Shown one piece after another: positions 25,100 through 35,454 of a stretch of DNA of 64,000 nt; position 1 is the stretch's first letter, and each line of letters starts with the position of its first letter. Made by a program: the position numbers and the translations under genes. The DNA lies in assembly GCA_911728435.2 (NCBI GenBank), contig OU452203.1:17071651-17135650 (forward strand). The letters run 5' to 3'. The DNA is from Apoderus coryli. Taxonomy: Eukaryota > Arthropoda > Insecta > Coleoptera > Attelabidae. Below the pieces are notes generated by a model. That model saw nothing but the letters and a program-made list of their open reading frames with translations. It ran no database searches and was not told the origin of the DNA.

Positions 25100-26106
25100 C
25101 ATTGGGGAACACCCTGGCTACGCCCATGCTTATACTATAAAACTATTATACTATAATAGGATACAGAAGGTGCAAAACTCCTGTTCCAGGTTTGTTAATG
25201 GTTTGAGAAAGTATGACCATATTATATCACACACTTTTCGTGCTATGGGTTGGCTGAATATGGAACACCGTCATTTGCTCCAATCAGGACTAAATTAATA
25301 AAACGAAGTAACATTCATATTTCTCTTTCAGACCTATACTGTGAGATTAAGTTTTATAACAGTTTACCCAATAGTCTTCGCCAGAATAAATGCTCATTGT
25401 CACTGTGCTCGGCACCGACTCGGCAAAATATCTTTTCCATTGAATCTATGATTTTTGCGGGCAACGTCTCGGCAAACGACGGCCTTTGCACGCGGCATTC
25501 TTCCGAAAGAATGTTTATCGTGCAGGTTCTCCCAAGTGTTAATAGTCTACCCGCAGTCATTGGGTTTTTAATTCAATTTTATTGCGACAAGGTAACATGA
25601 AGCATTAGCAGAAGCCCACTTTTTCGTCGGAAAAGATGATATTTTTATTGAATTTGTTAGAGAAAACGAGGCACTAGGATTTCTGAGAGTTCTGGGTGTA
25701 ACGTTGCAAATTTTCCGTCTTGATCAGGTTTCATTAGCATTTTATGTACCCAAAAACGTTTTTTCCTCCTTTTACAATATTTATTCAGCTTTCCTTGCTC
25801 TTCATCTAATATTAGCGCAATTTTTATTCATGTGCAACTCGAGAACATATCTTTTCACAACGCCAGAATACACTACTAATGAACCCGCGGAAATCCTATA
25901 GCAGTGTCAATTGACATGCTCTACTTATTGCTTCATAAATTATGTGAGATTTGTGTTTATTTTCTTAATTTTGTTTTTATAGGTTAGTTTTTCTTGAGGG
26001 TTGAATGGAGTAGCTGAGTAGCTGGGCTAGGTTTTGCCTATTGGATTATGTAATATAATTGTTTGTTTACTTTTCATAATAAACAATTTATTATTATTAT
26101 TATTAA
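25100..26106 (+). pseudogene. CR1/jockey-like retrotransposon 3' remnant with TTA tail
   Basis: The 3' part of a reverse transcriptase is readable as RIQKVQNSCSRFVNGLRKYD and GWLNMEHRHLL, followed in another frame by a FYNSLPNSLRQ motif (25345-25390). These are hallmarks of the C-terminus of jockey/CR1-type proteins. About 700 bp downstream a run ACAATTTATTATTATTATTA (26085-26106) looks like the microsatellite 3' tail of such elements. The segment between (25400-26050) has no recognisable domain and may be an insertion. Confidence 0.6.
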
Positions 26107-27835
26107 TAGGGCTACAGGATACTATTTAGCGTTTCTATCTCCAAATGATTATGATACTATCAGAAAACACGACACATAGATACAATTTAGAAAACAAATG
26201 TGCCACAGGCCAAACTACAATAATATTCTGCCAACATTTCGTCGTTGTGTGGTAGAGTAAAATTAATATTTGCAACAAAAGTTGTGATTTGTTTTACAAG
26301 CCACCATCAACCCGACAGACAGATGCTTAATCATTTTTAGTTATGCGTCATCAAGCACTATCTTTATTTTAGTTCTAGCTCATTTTCACAACAGTTTAAA
26401 CACAATTATATAAATTTGCATGTATTAATATCAATATTATTTGATTATCAAAGTTGTCAAATTAATTATCATTTGTCATGTAACATGAAAGGTTGACTGC
26501 TATACATATATTATCTTATTATATAATCAAATAACACACATACCAAAATTTTATTTATCTTGTTAAATCGGTTGGAGAACATAATTTTTTCAGTTATAAA
26601 TCAAAAGACGGTCTACTCCACAAACTGTGTTTGAAAATCTTAAAAATAAATTTAACTATCTTTCTTTGAATATTTAATCTTGGTAAATAAAAACAAATGC
26701 TCGTGTAGCAAGTTCACAAGTTGTAACATATTTAAGTAAAGCTCCTCTTTGAATATAGATTACTTAAAAAAAAAACCATTTTTTTGTTCATTTCGAGATC
26801 GATAAATGGCGAGAAACTTTCTCGGTCAAAAGGTCTCGAAAGCTCTTTCTATATCTTGTCTCGCAAAAAATTTGGTATATCCACTTTCGAGAGCCTTGTG
26901 AAACCCTGATTATGATACTACCTACTAATTATTAGTTATTTACAATTAATTGCTGATTATTTGGGATTTATTTGCTTTCTAAACCCATCATAGCCAATAA
27001 AATCAATTAAATTTCAAAGTCCTATCACTATTATTGTAATAGAAAAATGTAAAATTGTCAATGAAAACCATAAATTTTTGGAATATAGGTATATCCTTTC
27101 ATAAACTTGTCCTTATTTTTGATGTAAAAACCTAGAAAAATTGGGGATTGTCATTTAAAAATTTTGACACATTTTTCAATTTGATTTTATGCCCTTTTTT
27201 CAAACACCCTGTATTAATATTGAATTATTAAATTGTTATTATTCTTTAATCTGCAACCGTCATTTTTGACGTAAAATATCAAATATTTCGAAAACGCCTG
27301 TATTCTTGAAAACATTTTAGCCAAATTTGCCTCGTCGACCTAAGTAGTACCCAGCTTTTCAGATTGTTCAGTCAATCAAAATTTATTTTTCTATTTTATT
27401 AATATACTTTTATTTCATCACCAACATTCTTATTTTGAATGATTCCAAACTGTGGGATTTGCTAATGCAGAGGATCTCCTATGTAAGTCCTAATGACAGA
27501 AGGTGGATTCTATTGCAGTCTGCACCCGCCTCTCACAGAACACCATTTTAATTAAGCACGAAAACGTTCACCATGCTTGCATACGTAATATATTATATAT
27601 ACATCGTCCCTTTGCGTTGTCCAGAAATTTATTTTAATGGATATACACACATACATCCATCCTCTACATTGTAGGATATTATTAAATGAGCTTTATTTGC
27701 ATATAGCAATGTCAAAGAGAAGTTTTGGAATATTATTTTTGCGTGAATATTTCCCTAGAAATTGAGTTTTTCCTTTCAAAGTAATTACGAAAATGAATCA
27801 ATATTGTTCGTAATTTTATTTTTTACAATTTTGCT

Positions 27836-28273
27836 CTATACAAGGTGTTTCTAAAATAGGTGGTCAAAATTTGTGTCCTTATTTACAAAGATACAGGGTG
27901 TTAAAAATGACTGCCTCAGGACGATTTTTTGAAATATTTTCGAAACGAGTAAAGATGAGTTAATCAAATGTAGCATATTTATTCACCTAGTTAAATGTCG
28001 TAAACTGACATGAAAATGAATAAAAACGGATGACCATAGGCGGGTAAACGGGGGCAACCCTTACCTTAATTATAACCAAACTTTTTTCCTTGTGACTTTT
28101 ATTCCATTTGTGTGAAAAATGTGATAAAATAAAGTTTTCTACATAAAAAGGCCTAGTTATTTTTTCTCGAAAAACTTAAGGGAAATTCGAGTTTGAAAAT
28201 TTTAGAACAAAACTGGTCCTTCGTACACAGCAGTTTATTTTGATATTGAAGTTTTCCAAAATTTTATTAATGT
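27836..28273. mobile_element. Foldback/MITE-like element, copy B
   Basis: It begins with TATACAAGGTGTTTCTAAAA and shares a colinear body with copy A at 4380. Matching blocks include CCTTAATTATAACC, ATGTGATAAAATAAAGTTTT and ACAAAACTGGTCCTT. Its left 170 bp correspond to the reverse complement of the right end of copy A, showing the parent element had long inverted ends. It is truncated near 28273. Confidence 0.65.
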
Positions 28274-28867
28274 CACTAAATCAATATTGGAAATTTCTTG
28301 ATGTAGTGCACCTTTGAACGTAAACTCGCGATGCTAATAAAGCGTTTTTGGAACATTCTCGCAGAATAAAAATCATGTCTAAGCTTTATTCTTTGGAATA
28401 GGTCCGCATTTTTCAATTGAATTAAATCAAATGCCAAAGATAAAAAACTGATTTTTGAAAAATTCCCAACTATTGGGTAAATAATTTTAAATAGATTATT
28501 TCACAGTAAATGTCAAACAAATGTATTATGTCTTGTCAAATTCTCATGGTTTAGGTGAGTTGTACTTTAATGAAAGTTAGGTTTGAACGGGGAACTCAAA
28601 GCCAATTCTCCAAAATAAACACAGCATTTAAGTGAAATTAATTCAGGCAAATGGTGTATTATTACAGAAATTAGAGTAGTAACGGGTGGATTTTTCTATA
28701 TTTCTGTAAATTTCAGATATTTATTCTTATAAACCGAAATCACCTTCAAAATATAGTTTCATATTTTCCGAACAGTTCGTGACCTGTGATAACATCCGTG
28801 TGTAAGACGGCAAGAAAATAATGCTTTACAATAATAGAAAGATTTTAAATTGCAAAACGAGCAATGA

Positions 28868-28888
28868 TATAGCTAGCTAGCTAGCTAA
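28868..28888. repeat. Short (TAGC)n microsatellite
   Basis: AGCTAGCTAGCTAGCTA tract, about four units, self-complementary. Confidence 0.8.
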
Positions 28889-29273
28889 TCTGCCATGGTA
28901 TATTATGTATGTGGCTAAGTTGCCATATTACGTAATAATAATGTCATCTTATCAACGTTGCAAAAGCAGAGTTAAGCCCTCAAAGAACCCCTTTACATCC
29001 GGTAGTGATATCTACAACACATTATCCTTCATCTCTCTCTCCTCGCCTTGTCTCAGTTTGTGTCTGTTTTTGGGTACATTATATCCAATATGATGAGATT
29101 TTCTCTCGGTTTATTTGGGTTTGGTGCCAGAAATGGCGGTAATACTGCTGGGTAGCTAGATCATGATAATTCGCAGTGGCGTTCTTCTTGTATAAGAAAA
29201 GAATTTGAAAGTTATACATGTTTTTGAAATAATTTTATATTATACCTAGGTAGCAATTATAAATTGATCTTAA

Positions 29274-29548
29274 TGTAATAAATTTAGATTTGATTTGGGA
29301 ACTTGTAATGTTCCATAACGTTACTTTATAAATTAAAGACAGACTACATCATTTATATTTTCTTTATTAATTAATTACGTGTAGTTCGTATCGTCTGTCG
29401 TTCTGTTCTGTTCTTCGGTCATCGTCCCTTGTCCTAATTTTTGTCCAAAACATATTTTGCTTACAACTAATAACAATTATTTAAATATTTATAAACATAT
29501 AAAATTTAAACAAATACTTACTCTACAGGGTGTACGTACCATATTACA
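29274..29548 (-). repeat. 3' LTR of the gypsy element
   Basis: 275 bp, identical to the other LTR. Immediately inside it on the minus strand is the purine tract ATTCCGGGGAGG, the expected plus-strand primer. Confidence 0.95.
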
Positions 29549-29815
29549 CCTCCCCGGAATTTTTAAAAGAATTTACTGTTTCCGAAAAAAATAGTAAATT
29601 ATTTTTATTCAGGAGTTGCAATATGCATAAGTACCTAAATGCTAAAATATATATTCACCAAAATTTACAAAAACTAGTTTTAGAAAATACCTATCTTACT
29701 TACATTATATAACCCATTTATATTATATAAAGTATAATTCTATTAATAATTTAATTTTAACTAATTAGATACATAATGTTAGGAATTATTTATACAATTA
29801 AAATATAAGTTACGA
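29549..29815 (-). other. Untranslated tail of the gypsy element between pol and 3' LTR
   Basis: About 270 bp of AT-rich sequence after the pol stop. Too short for env. It contains the purine tract at the LTR edge and nothing else recognised. Confidence 0.8.
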
Positions 29816-32800
29816 TCATTCTTTAAAGAATTTAGTTCTATTTTTATGTACAATTATTTCTTTTTTATATTTAGAGATTTTAACGTTTGGAGATAAGTCT
29901 TCAATAACCCTATATGGCCCTAAAAAACAGGGGTCTGAAAATTTATTAGCAGTTTCATTTTTTAATAGAATGAAATCTCCTTTTTGATAGATTGCAGGGT
30001 TTTGATTTTTGTCGTAATTTTCTTTCCTTTTTAATTTAGATTGTATTAGATTTTTCCGAGCATCATTTTGAGCATGTTGCATCCTATATTTAAGTTCAAT
30101 AGGATAGCTGTCAAAGTTGTAGACTGGATCTAACGTATTTTTTAAGTTACTTGGAAGATAACATTTCTTTCCGAAAACTAACTCAAATGGTGTGTATTTG
30201 GTTTCCGTATGTACTGTGGTATTATATGTAAAACACCAATACGGCACCCAAGTACTCCAAGCTGCATTATATTCAAAACTTTGAGTTCTCAAATATGCAC
30301 CTAAAACTTTATGAGAATTTTCCAAAGCTCCTATACTTTCATGGTGGTAAGCGGTTGACTGAATATTTTTAATTTTAAGTAATTTACAAATTTCATCCAT
30401 AGTTGCGGAAATAAATTCAGCGCCCCTATCTGTTGCTATTTCTAAAGGAATTCCGTATCTTAGAATAAAATTTTCTACGAAACTTTTTGATACAGTTTTC
30501 GCGTCTTTGGATTTTAAAGGATAAGCTTCGACAAACTTCGTTAATTCACATTGAAGAGTCAGTATATAAGAAAATTCATTATCATCTATTGGTAGAGGTC
30601 CAACTATATCTAAAAATATTTTTTGGAAAGAGGTATGCGCTGTAGATGTTATAACCATTGGTTCCTTGGTATATTTATTAGAATGTTTTTGCTTTTGACA
30701 TGTAGTACACTTACTTACAAAATTCTTAATGTCTTGTTGCATACCTGACCAAAAATAGTATTTTTTGATAGTGTTGAACATTCGATTGATACCTGCGTGA
30801 CCACTTGTAGGAAGCAGATGGAAATCGTTTATAATTACTCTCTTTTGTTCGGGATCCACTACTTTTTTAACTCCTTGTACTATACAAATTCGGGGACCGG
30901 TCCAATTAGAGTTACTTTTTATACCTTCAGCTAGCCATTTAATAAAATGTACATTAATTTCATTCTTTAAAATAACTAATTCGCGAATATTAATCTTTTT
31001 GCATAAATCAATTAAGTTTCTCAACATTTCGTCTCGCGCCAACGCTGATCGAAAATTTAATTGTGCAAAATAAATCATAGAATGTAGTGGTACATAATAA
31101 AAGTTACCCGATTTTTCAGTTATTTTTTCACTAAATTTGGAGAGTTCTTTAGTTGACAAAAGTCTAAGTTCAGTGATGTTTTTTGGAGTTTTAAGAATTT
31201 CCACAACATTGGGTTGATCAGGCCTAACATTTGTAGTAGTTCTTTCATCCAACTCACACTCTTCGTCATTCGATACTTTACTCTGTGCCCTTGTCATAAC
31301 ATTCATTACATTCTGGCTCATACCTTTTAATTCATCAGATGTTATAACTATTCTAGATAATGCGTCCGCTATGACATTTTCCTTACCTTTTACATACTCT
31401 ACATGAAAATCGTACTCTTCTAATCCTAGTCGAAATTTAATTAACCTGCTTGATGGATCCTTTAAATTAAATAAATATAACAATGGTTTATGGTCTGTTA
31501 AAATTTTAAAGTGGCGACCAAATAAGTATGGTCGGAAATATCTCACGCTCCAGTATATAGCTAAAAGTTCTTTTTCCATGGTCGGATAATTAACTTCCGC
31601 CTTGTTTAAAGGTCTACTTGTATAAGCTACGGGTTTTCTATTTTTATTTAGTAAAACTGCACCTATTGCAATATTTGAAGCATCAGTTTGTACTATAAAT
31701 TCATTTTCCTTAGAAAAATCTGGATAATCTAATATTGGAGGTTTTGAAAGAGCATTTTTCAGAAAATTAAAAGATATTTCACATTCATCCGTCCATTCAA
31801 ATCTAGCATACTTTCTACACAACTTATTAAGGACAGCCGTTTTTTCAGAAAAATTTGGAATAAATTTCCTATAGTAATTCGAAAATGCCACAAATCTTTT
31901 CACTTCCTCTGCATTTTTAGGCCTTGGATATTGTTTAAGGGACTTAATTTTTTCAGGATCTGGCAAAATACCATTATCTGTAATAATGTGACCCAAATAT
32001 AAGATTTGTTTCTTTAGAAATTCGCATTTCGATGGATTTAATTTCAAATTTACCTTTCTAAGCCTACAAAAAACTTGCATAAGATTTTTGTTATGCTCAT
32101 GAAGAGATCTTCCAAATACTATGAGGTCGTCGAGATAAACAAAACATTTTTCATAATTTAATCCTGACATTGCTACAGTCATTAATCTTGAAAATGCACT
32201 AGGACTAATTTTTAATCCCATCGGAAGTCGTTTCATTTGCCATTGCCCTCGATCAGTAGTGAAAGCTGTATATTTTCTGCTATCTTTATTTAATTCTACT
32301 TGATAATATCCTTGACTGAGATCTAAATGAGTAAAATAAATTGCACCTGCTAAAGAATCTAGAATATCGGTGATGTTCGGAAGTGGAAATTTGTCGTCTT
32401 GAATTTTAGAATTTAGTAATCTATAGTCGATAACAAGTCTACTCTTTTTTTCTCCACTAGAATCAACCTTTTTGGGAACTAGTAAAACTGGTGAGGACCA
32501 TTCACTTTGTGCATGCTCTATTATACCATCTTCACACATTTTAGAAATATGTTCATTTATTTCCATTTTTTGTGATTGTGGAAGCCTATACGGTTTGACA
32601 TAGGATGGAGAGACATTATCTTTTAATGCAATGGATTGATTATAAATATTAGTTACAGACAATTTATCTCCCGGTAAATGAAAAACATCTGCAAATTTTG
32701 CACAAATAGCCTCAATAGAATTTTGTTCGTCTTTGTTTAAATAATTTAAGCCCAATAAATTAAATAAAGATTTCACTCTCTCTACAGATATATTCTCACT

Positions 32801-33475
32801 GTCATACTTACATACATTATACTCACTCGCTTTCTCAATTTTTGGAATATAGTTTTGTAAACAAACCTCACTTTCTCTCGCATTTAACAATTTCACAGGG
32901 ATCTTTCCTTCTGTCGGTTTAGCTAGCACTCCTGCGACAAATACTCCTTCGCACACTTCTGTCGGACGTACCACGCAATCTTCATTCAAGCCTGTATCTA
33001 GATAACGAATAATTTCACATCTTGGGGAGATAATTAAAATATTGTCGCCGTTACTATTTAAAGGTAATGTTATTTTATTTTTGAAGTGGGTAAGTGTAAG
33101 ACTATGGTTCTCGTAATTTATAATTCCGTTAAATTTTCGAATAAAATCATCACCAATAATGCCTTCTGTTGCACAGGGTAATGACTTAAAAACATAAAAT
33201 TTTTGGTTAAAACTAGTGTTTCCTATCTTTAATTTTAAAAATGTAAATCCTTCTGCACGTAAAGTTCGACCTATACCTTTGATTTCTATTTCTTCTTTAT
33301 GTAAAGTAAATTTAGATTTTAATTGTTCAGCTTTGATTGCACATAAAGTTGCACCTGTATCTATTAAAAATTGAAAATTAGCATTCTCTACTGAAAATGT
33401 AACAGAAATGGAATTGTTATTGGAATATGTAAAAACATGATTTAACTTCTTGCCTTTAGGCACGAAAAAAATCAC
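29816..33475 (-). CDS. pol: pol polyprotein of the gypsy element (PR-RT-RNaseH-IN)
   Basis: An open frame of 1219 residues. Protease: FLIDTGATLCAIK (DTG at 39-41). Reverse transcriptase: HLDLSQGYY (Asp385) and VYLDDLIVF (Asp449/450). RNase H: QTDAS (Asp598), EKE near 635, TDH (Asp661), ADALS (Asp704). Integrase: zinc site His886/His893/Cys923/Cys926, then Asp956, Asp1016, Glu1052, a proper D,D(35)E. LGPYRV near 1186 is the GPY/F module. No chromodomain and no stop or frameshift. The frame opens without an ATG and overlaps the end of gag by 20 nt in the +1 frame, so expression as Gag-Pol through frameshifting is expected. All catalytic residues are present. Confidence 0.95.
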   Translation of the reverse strand: MIFFVPKGKKLNHVFTYSNNNSISVTFSVENANFQFLIDTGATLCAIKAEQLKSKFTLHKEEIEIKGIGRTLRAEGFTFLKLKIGNTSFNQKFYVFKSLPCATEGIIGDDFIRKFNGIINYENHSLTLTHFKNKITLPLNSNGDNILIISPRCEIIRYLDTGLNEDCVVRPTEVCEGVFVAGVLAKPTEGKIPVKLLNARESEVCLQNYIPKIEKASEYNVCKYDSENISVERVKSLFNLLGLNYLNKDEQNSIEAICAKFADVFHLPGDKLSVTNIYNQSIALKDNVSPSYVKPYRLPQSQKMEINEHISKMCEDGIIEHAQSEWSSPVLLVPKKVDSSGEKKSRLVIDYRLLNSKIQDDKFPLPNITDILDSLAGAIYFTHLDLSQGYYQVELNKDSRKYTAFTTDRGQWQMKRLPMGLKISPSAFSRLMTVAMSGLNYEKCFVYLDDLIVFGRSLHEHNKNLMQVFCRLRKVNLKLNPSKCEFLKKQILYLGHIITDNGILPDPEKIKSLKQYPRPKNAEEVKRFVAFSNYYRKFIPNFSEKTAVLNKLCRKYARFEWTDECEISFNFLKNALSKPPILDYPDFSKENEFIVQTDASNIAIGAVLLNKNRKPVAYTSRPLNKAEVNYPTMEKELLAIYWSVRYFRPYLFGRHFKILTDHKPLLYLFNLKDPSSRLIKFRLGLEEYDFHVEYVKGKENVIADALSRIVITSDELKGMSQNVMNVMTRAQSKVSNDEECELDERTTTNVRPDQPNVVEILKTPKNITELRLLSTKELSKFSEKITEKSGNFYYVPLHSMIYFAQLNFRSALARDEMLRNLIDLCKKINIRELVILKNEINVHFIKWLAEGIKSNSNWTGPRICIVQGVKKVVDPEQKRVIINDFHLLPTSGHAGINRMFNTIKKYYFWSGMQQDIKNFVSKCTTCQKQKHSNKYTKEPMVITSTAHTSFQKIFLDIVGPLPIDDNEFSYILTLQCELTKFVEAYPLKSKDAKTVSKSFVENFILRYGIPLEIATDRGAEFISATMDEICKLLKIKNIQSTAYHHESIGALENSHKVLGAYLRTQSFEYNAAWSTWVPYWCFTYNTTVHTETKYTPFELVFGKKCYLPSNLKNTLDPVYNFDSYPIELKYRMQHAQNDARKNLIQSKLKRKENYDKNQNPAIYQKGDFILLKNETANKFSDPCFLGPYRVIEDLSPNVKISKYKKEIIVHKNRTKFFKE

Positions 33476-34589
33476 TAGAAGTACTTGGAACTACTTCTGT
33501 TGTTTCCTGAAATAAGGAATCTTGATCTAGAGTAATGTTATTTTGTTGTGCAAGTCGTACATTGTGTGACGCTGACCTTGAACCTCTCCTATTACCTCTA
33601 TAAACTTGTTGTCTAAAATTTCTATTATTATTATAATGCTGATTATTATGATTTGTTGTACGGGTGTTATTTTGATTATAGAACTGTCGATTTTGGATAT
33701 TGTTTTGTGAAATATTACGGCCACCGGTTCTAGGACGAAAATTTCCACGCGGAACACGTTGCCCACCTCTTGCGGAAACTCTAAACATTTGCGGAGAACT
33801 TCGTATTGTAGTTGTTTCCTCATCTATTGCAGATCTGATTGCGTCCTTCAAGAACAGAAAATTTCTAGATGCCACTATTGTACTTAGCCTCTGATTTCAT
33901 TTATGGGTTTTAAAACAGAATAAGAGTCGGCGTTACCATTCGCTTGAGATATTGTTAAATTTACAAACAGGTCTTCCAATTCCTTTCCAAATTCCTCAAT
34001 AGATTTTTCGCCTTGTTTTGCGCGATATAATTTAGCTTGAAGTGCTGTATCTGATTGACGTGTAAGAAGATATGATTTCATGTCGTTAATTAAAGCCGCG
34101 ATAGTAGTGTAATTCTGATTTAGTCTAAATTTTGCACCACTGGAAGCGTGTTTTTAAAATAAAATTGATTAACAATTGCTTACCTTCAGGATCTAACATA
34201 GAATCATACAACTCTACAGCATCAATTAGTTTTTTCGTGGTTTCTTCATAATCGTCCATGCTAGGTAAAAGACTAACAGCAGTTTTTATATCAAAAGAAG
34301 TCATTTTCGGTTCAGAAATGTTAACTTCCTCGTTTCTATCAAATTGTAAAATTTCGTTATAAAGTGATTTAATTTTTGAAATTAAGTCTTTTATTTCAGC
34401 TATTTCAGAACTTCCTATTTCAGATTTTTCAGCTTGTTTATTAATAATTTGTATTTCTTTAGATAAATTAGAATATATAGCTCTTGCTTCGTCAACTTTT
34501 TTCGGTCTCCTATCTATATTATATTTACTTACTTTTGATCTAATTTGTAATAAAGATTGGTAAATTTCCGAAATTTTATTAATAGCCAT
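33456..34589 (-). pseudogene. gag: gag of the gypsy element, broken in two places
   Basis: Three consecutive pieces: 34589-34125 (154 aa, helical matrix/capsid N-terminal part), then about 34160-33884 in another frame (typical capsid segment with ALQAKLYRAKQGEKSIEEFG and LEDLFVNLTISQ), then 33875-33456 (139 aa, nucleocapsid-like). The first shift is at an A/T run near 34155. The second is near 33885, where a short stretch of capsid also appears to be missing. The C-terminal part is rich in Asn, Arg and Gly (RGGQRVPRGNFRPRTGG) and has no CCHC zinc knuckle. As it stands no full-length Gag can be made. Sequencing error is an alternative for the first lesion. Confidence 0.8.
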
Positions 34590-34845
34590 CCAAGGTATTG
34601 AAGCTTATTTAGTATGTTAAAAAAAATGTATTATATTTATATACCAAAAATTAAATTTAAAATATCTACTTAAATATTTAAAATTGTTACTAAATGTAAT
34701 AAAATATGATTACATAAACAAATTACACGTATACCTATAATAGTCCACATAAATTAAAACACTGGGTCGATGCACACGTTGCACATTCCATAGGTCATCA
34801 ACTTTATTGTATATACATTGATTTGAATTTTCATACCTGATCTTC

Positions 34846-35085
34846 TTAATTTAATATGTTTAGGGATTTTCTTAATTCGTGCTTATTAATTTCTCGTCTT
34901 ATTGTTCGTTTCATACCCTTTTTATACCTTTGCATCAATACATATACCAAACCCAACAATACCATTACTACTAAAATTATTAACAACCATTCTGCCAATG
35001 TCAATCCATGATTTAAATTTGCTGCTGCATCTCCACTTGCAGTTTGCGCTATCACAACTTGGTCTTTTGATTGCTTAGTGCCCAT
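34846..35085 (-). CDS. Small myristoylated/single-pass membrane ORF upstream of gag
   Basis: A 79-residue ORF starting 62 nt inside the 5' LTR, the first ORF on the genomic RNA. The start MGTKQSKD fits an N-myristoylation signal (Gly2, Ser6). One strongly hydrophobic segment lies at about residues 30-51 (LAEWLLIILVVMVLLGLVYV). A basic tail follows (RYKKGMKRTIRREINKHELR). It is intact, in contrast to gag. It may target assembly or RNA to membranes. That role is inference, and I do not assign a named family. Gag begins 256 nt further on, so gag translation would need splicing, reinitiation or leaky scanning. Confidence 0.7.
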   Translation of the reverse strand: MGTKQSKDQVVIAQTASGDAAANLNHGLTLAEWLLIILVVMVLLGLVYVLMQRYKKGMKRTIRREINKHELRKSLNILN

Positions 35086-35134
35086 TATGCCATATCTGAT
35101 ATTATATTTTTAACTAAAATAATGAAAAAGGGCT

Positions 35135-35147
35135 GGCAGGATCGCCA
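35135..35147 (-). other. Primer binding site
   Basis: The minus strand reads TGGCGATCCTGCC directly after the 5' LTR. The TGG start pairs with a tRNA CCA end. The next base implies a G discriminator, as in some arginine or serine tRNAs. The exact primer tRNA is not determined. Confidence 0.7.
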
Positions 35148-35422
35148 TGTAATAAATTTAGATTTGATTTGGGAACTTGTAATGTTCCATAACGTTACTT
35201 TATAAATTAAAGACAGACTACATCATTTATATTTTCTTTATTAATTAATTACGTGTAGTTCGTATCGTCTGTCGTTCTGTTCTGTTCTTCGGTCATCGTC
35301 CCTTGTCCTAATTTTTGTCCAAAACATATTTTGCTTACAACTAATAACAATTATTTAAATATTTATAAACATATAAAATTTAAACAAATACTTACTCTAC
35401 AGGGTGTACGTACCATATTACA
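35148..35422 (-). repeat. 5' LTR of the gypsy element
   Basis: 275 bp, TGTAAT...ATTACA, identical to the copy at 29274-29548. In element orientation it is the upstream LTR and should hold the promoter. The primer binding site abuts its inner edge. Confidence 0.95.
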
Positions 35423-35454
35423 TTAATACTGATGAAAGTTTAATTATATGAATT

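Larger units (their letters stand above)
29274..35422 (-). mobile_element. Ty3/gypsy LTR retrotransposon, nearly complete, recent
   Basis: A 6149-bp element in minus orientation. Both LTRs are 275 bp, identical by eye, and start TGTAAT and end ATTACA. A 4-bp target duplication TTAA flanks it (29270-29273 and 35423-35426). Inside, in transcription order: primer binding site TGGCGATCCTGCC (35147 downward), a small membrane-protein ORF, a damaged gag, and an intact pol in the order PR-RT-RNaseH-IN. A purine tract GGGGAGG lies just before the 3' LTR (29549-29557). No env ORF. The integrase-last domain order places it in Ty3/gypsy. Integrase and gag features resemble the 412/mdg1-like group, but that is recollection, not a search. 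Confidence 0.95.
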
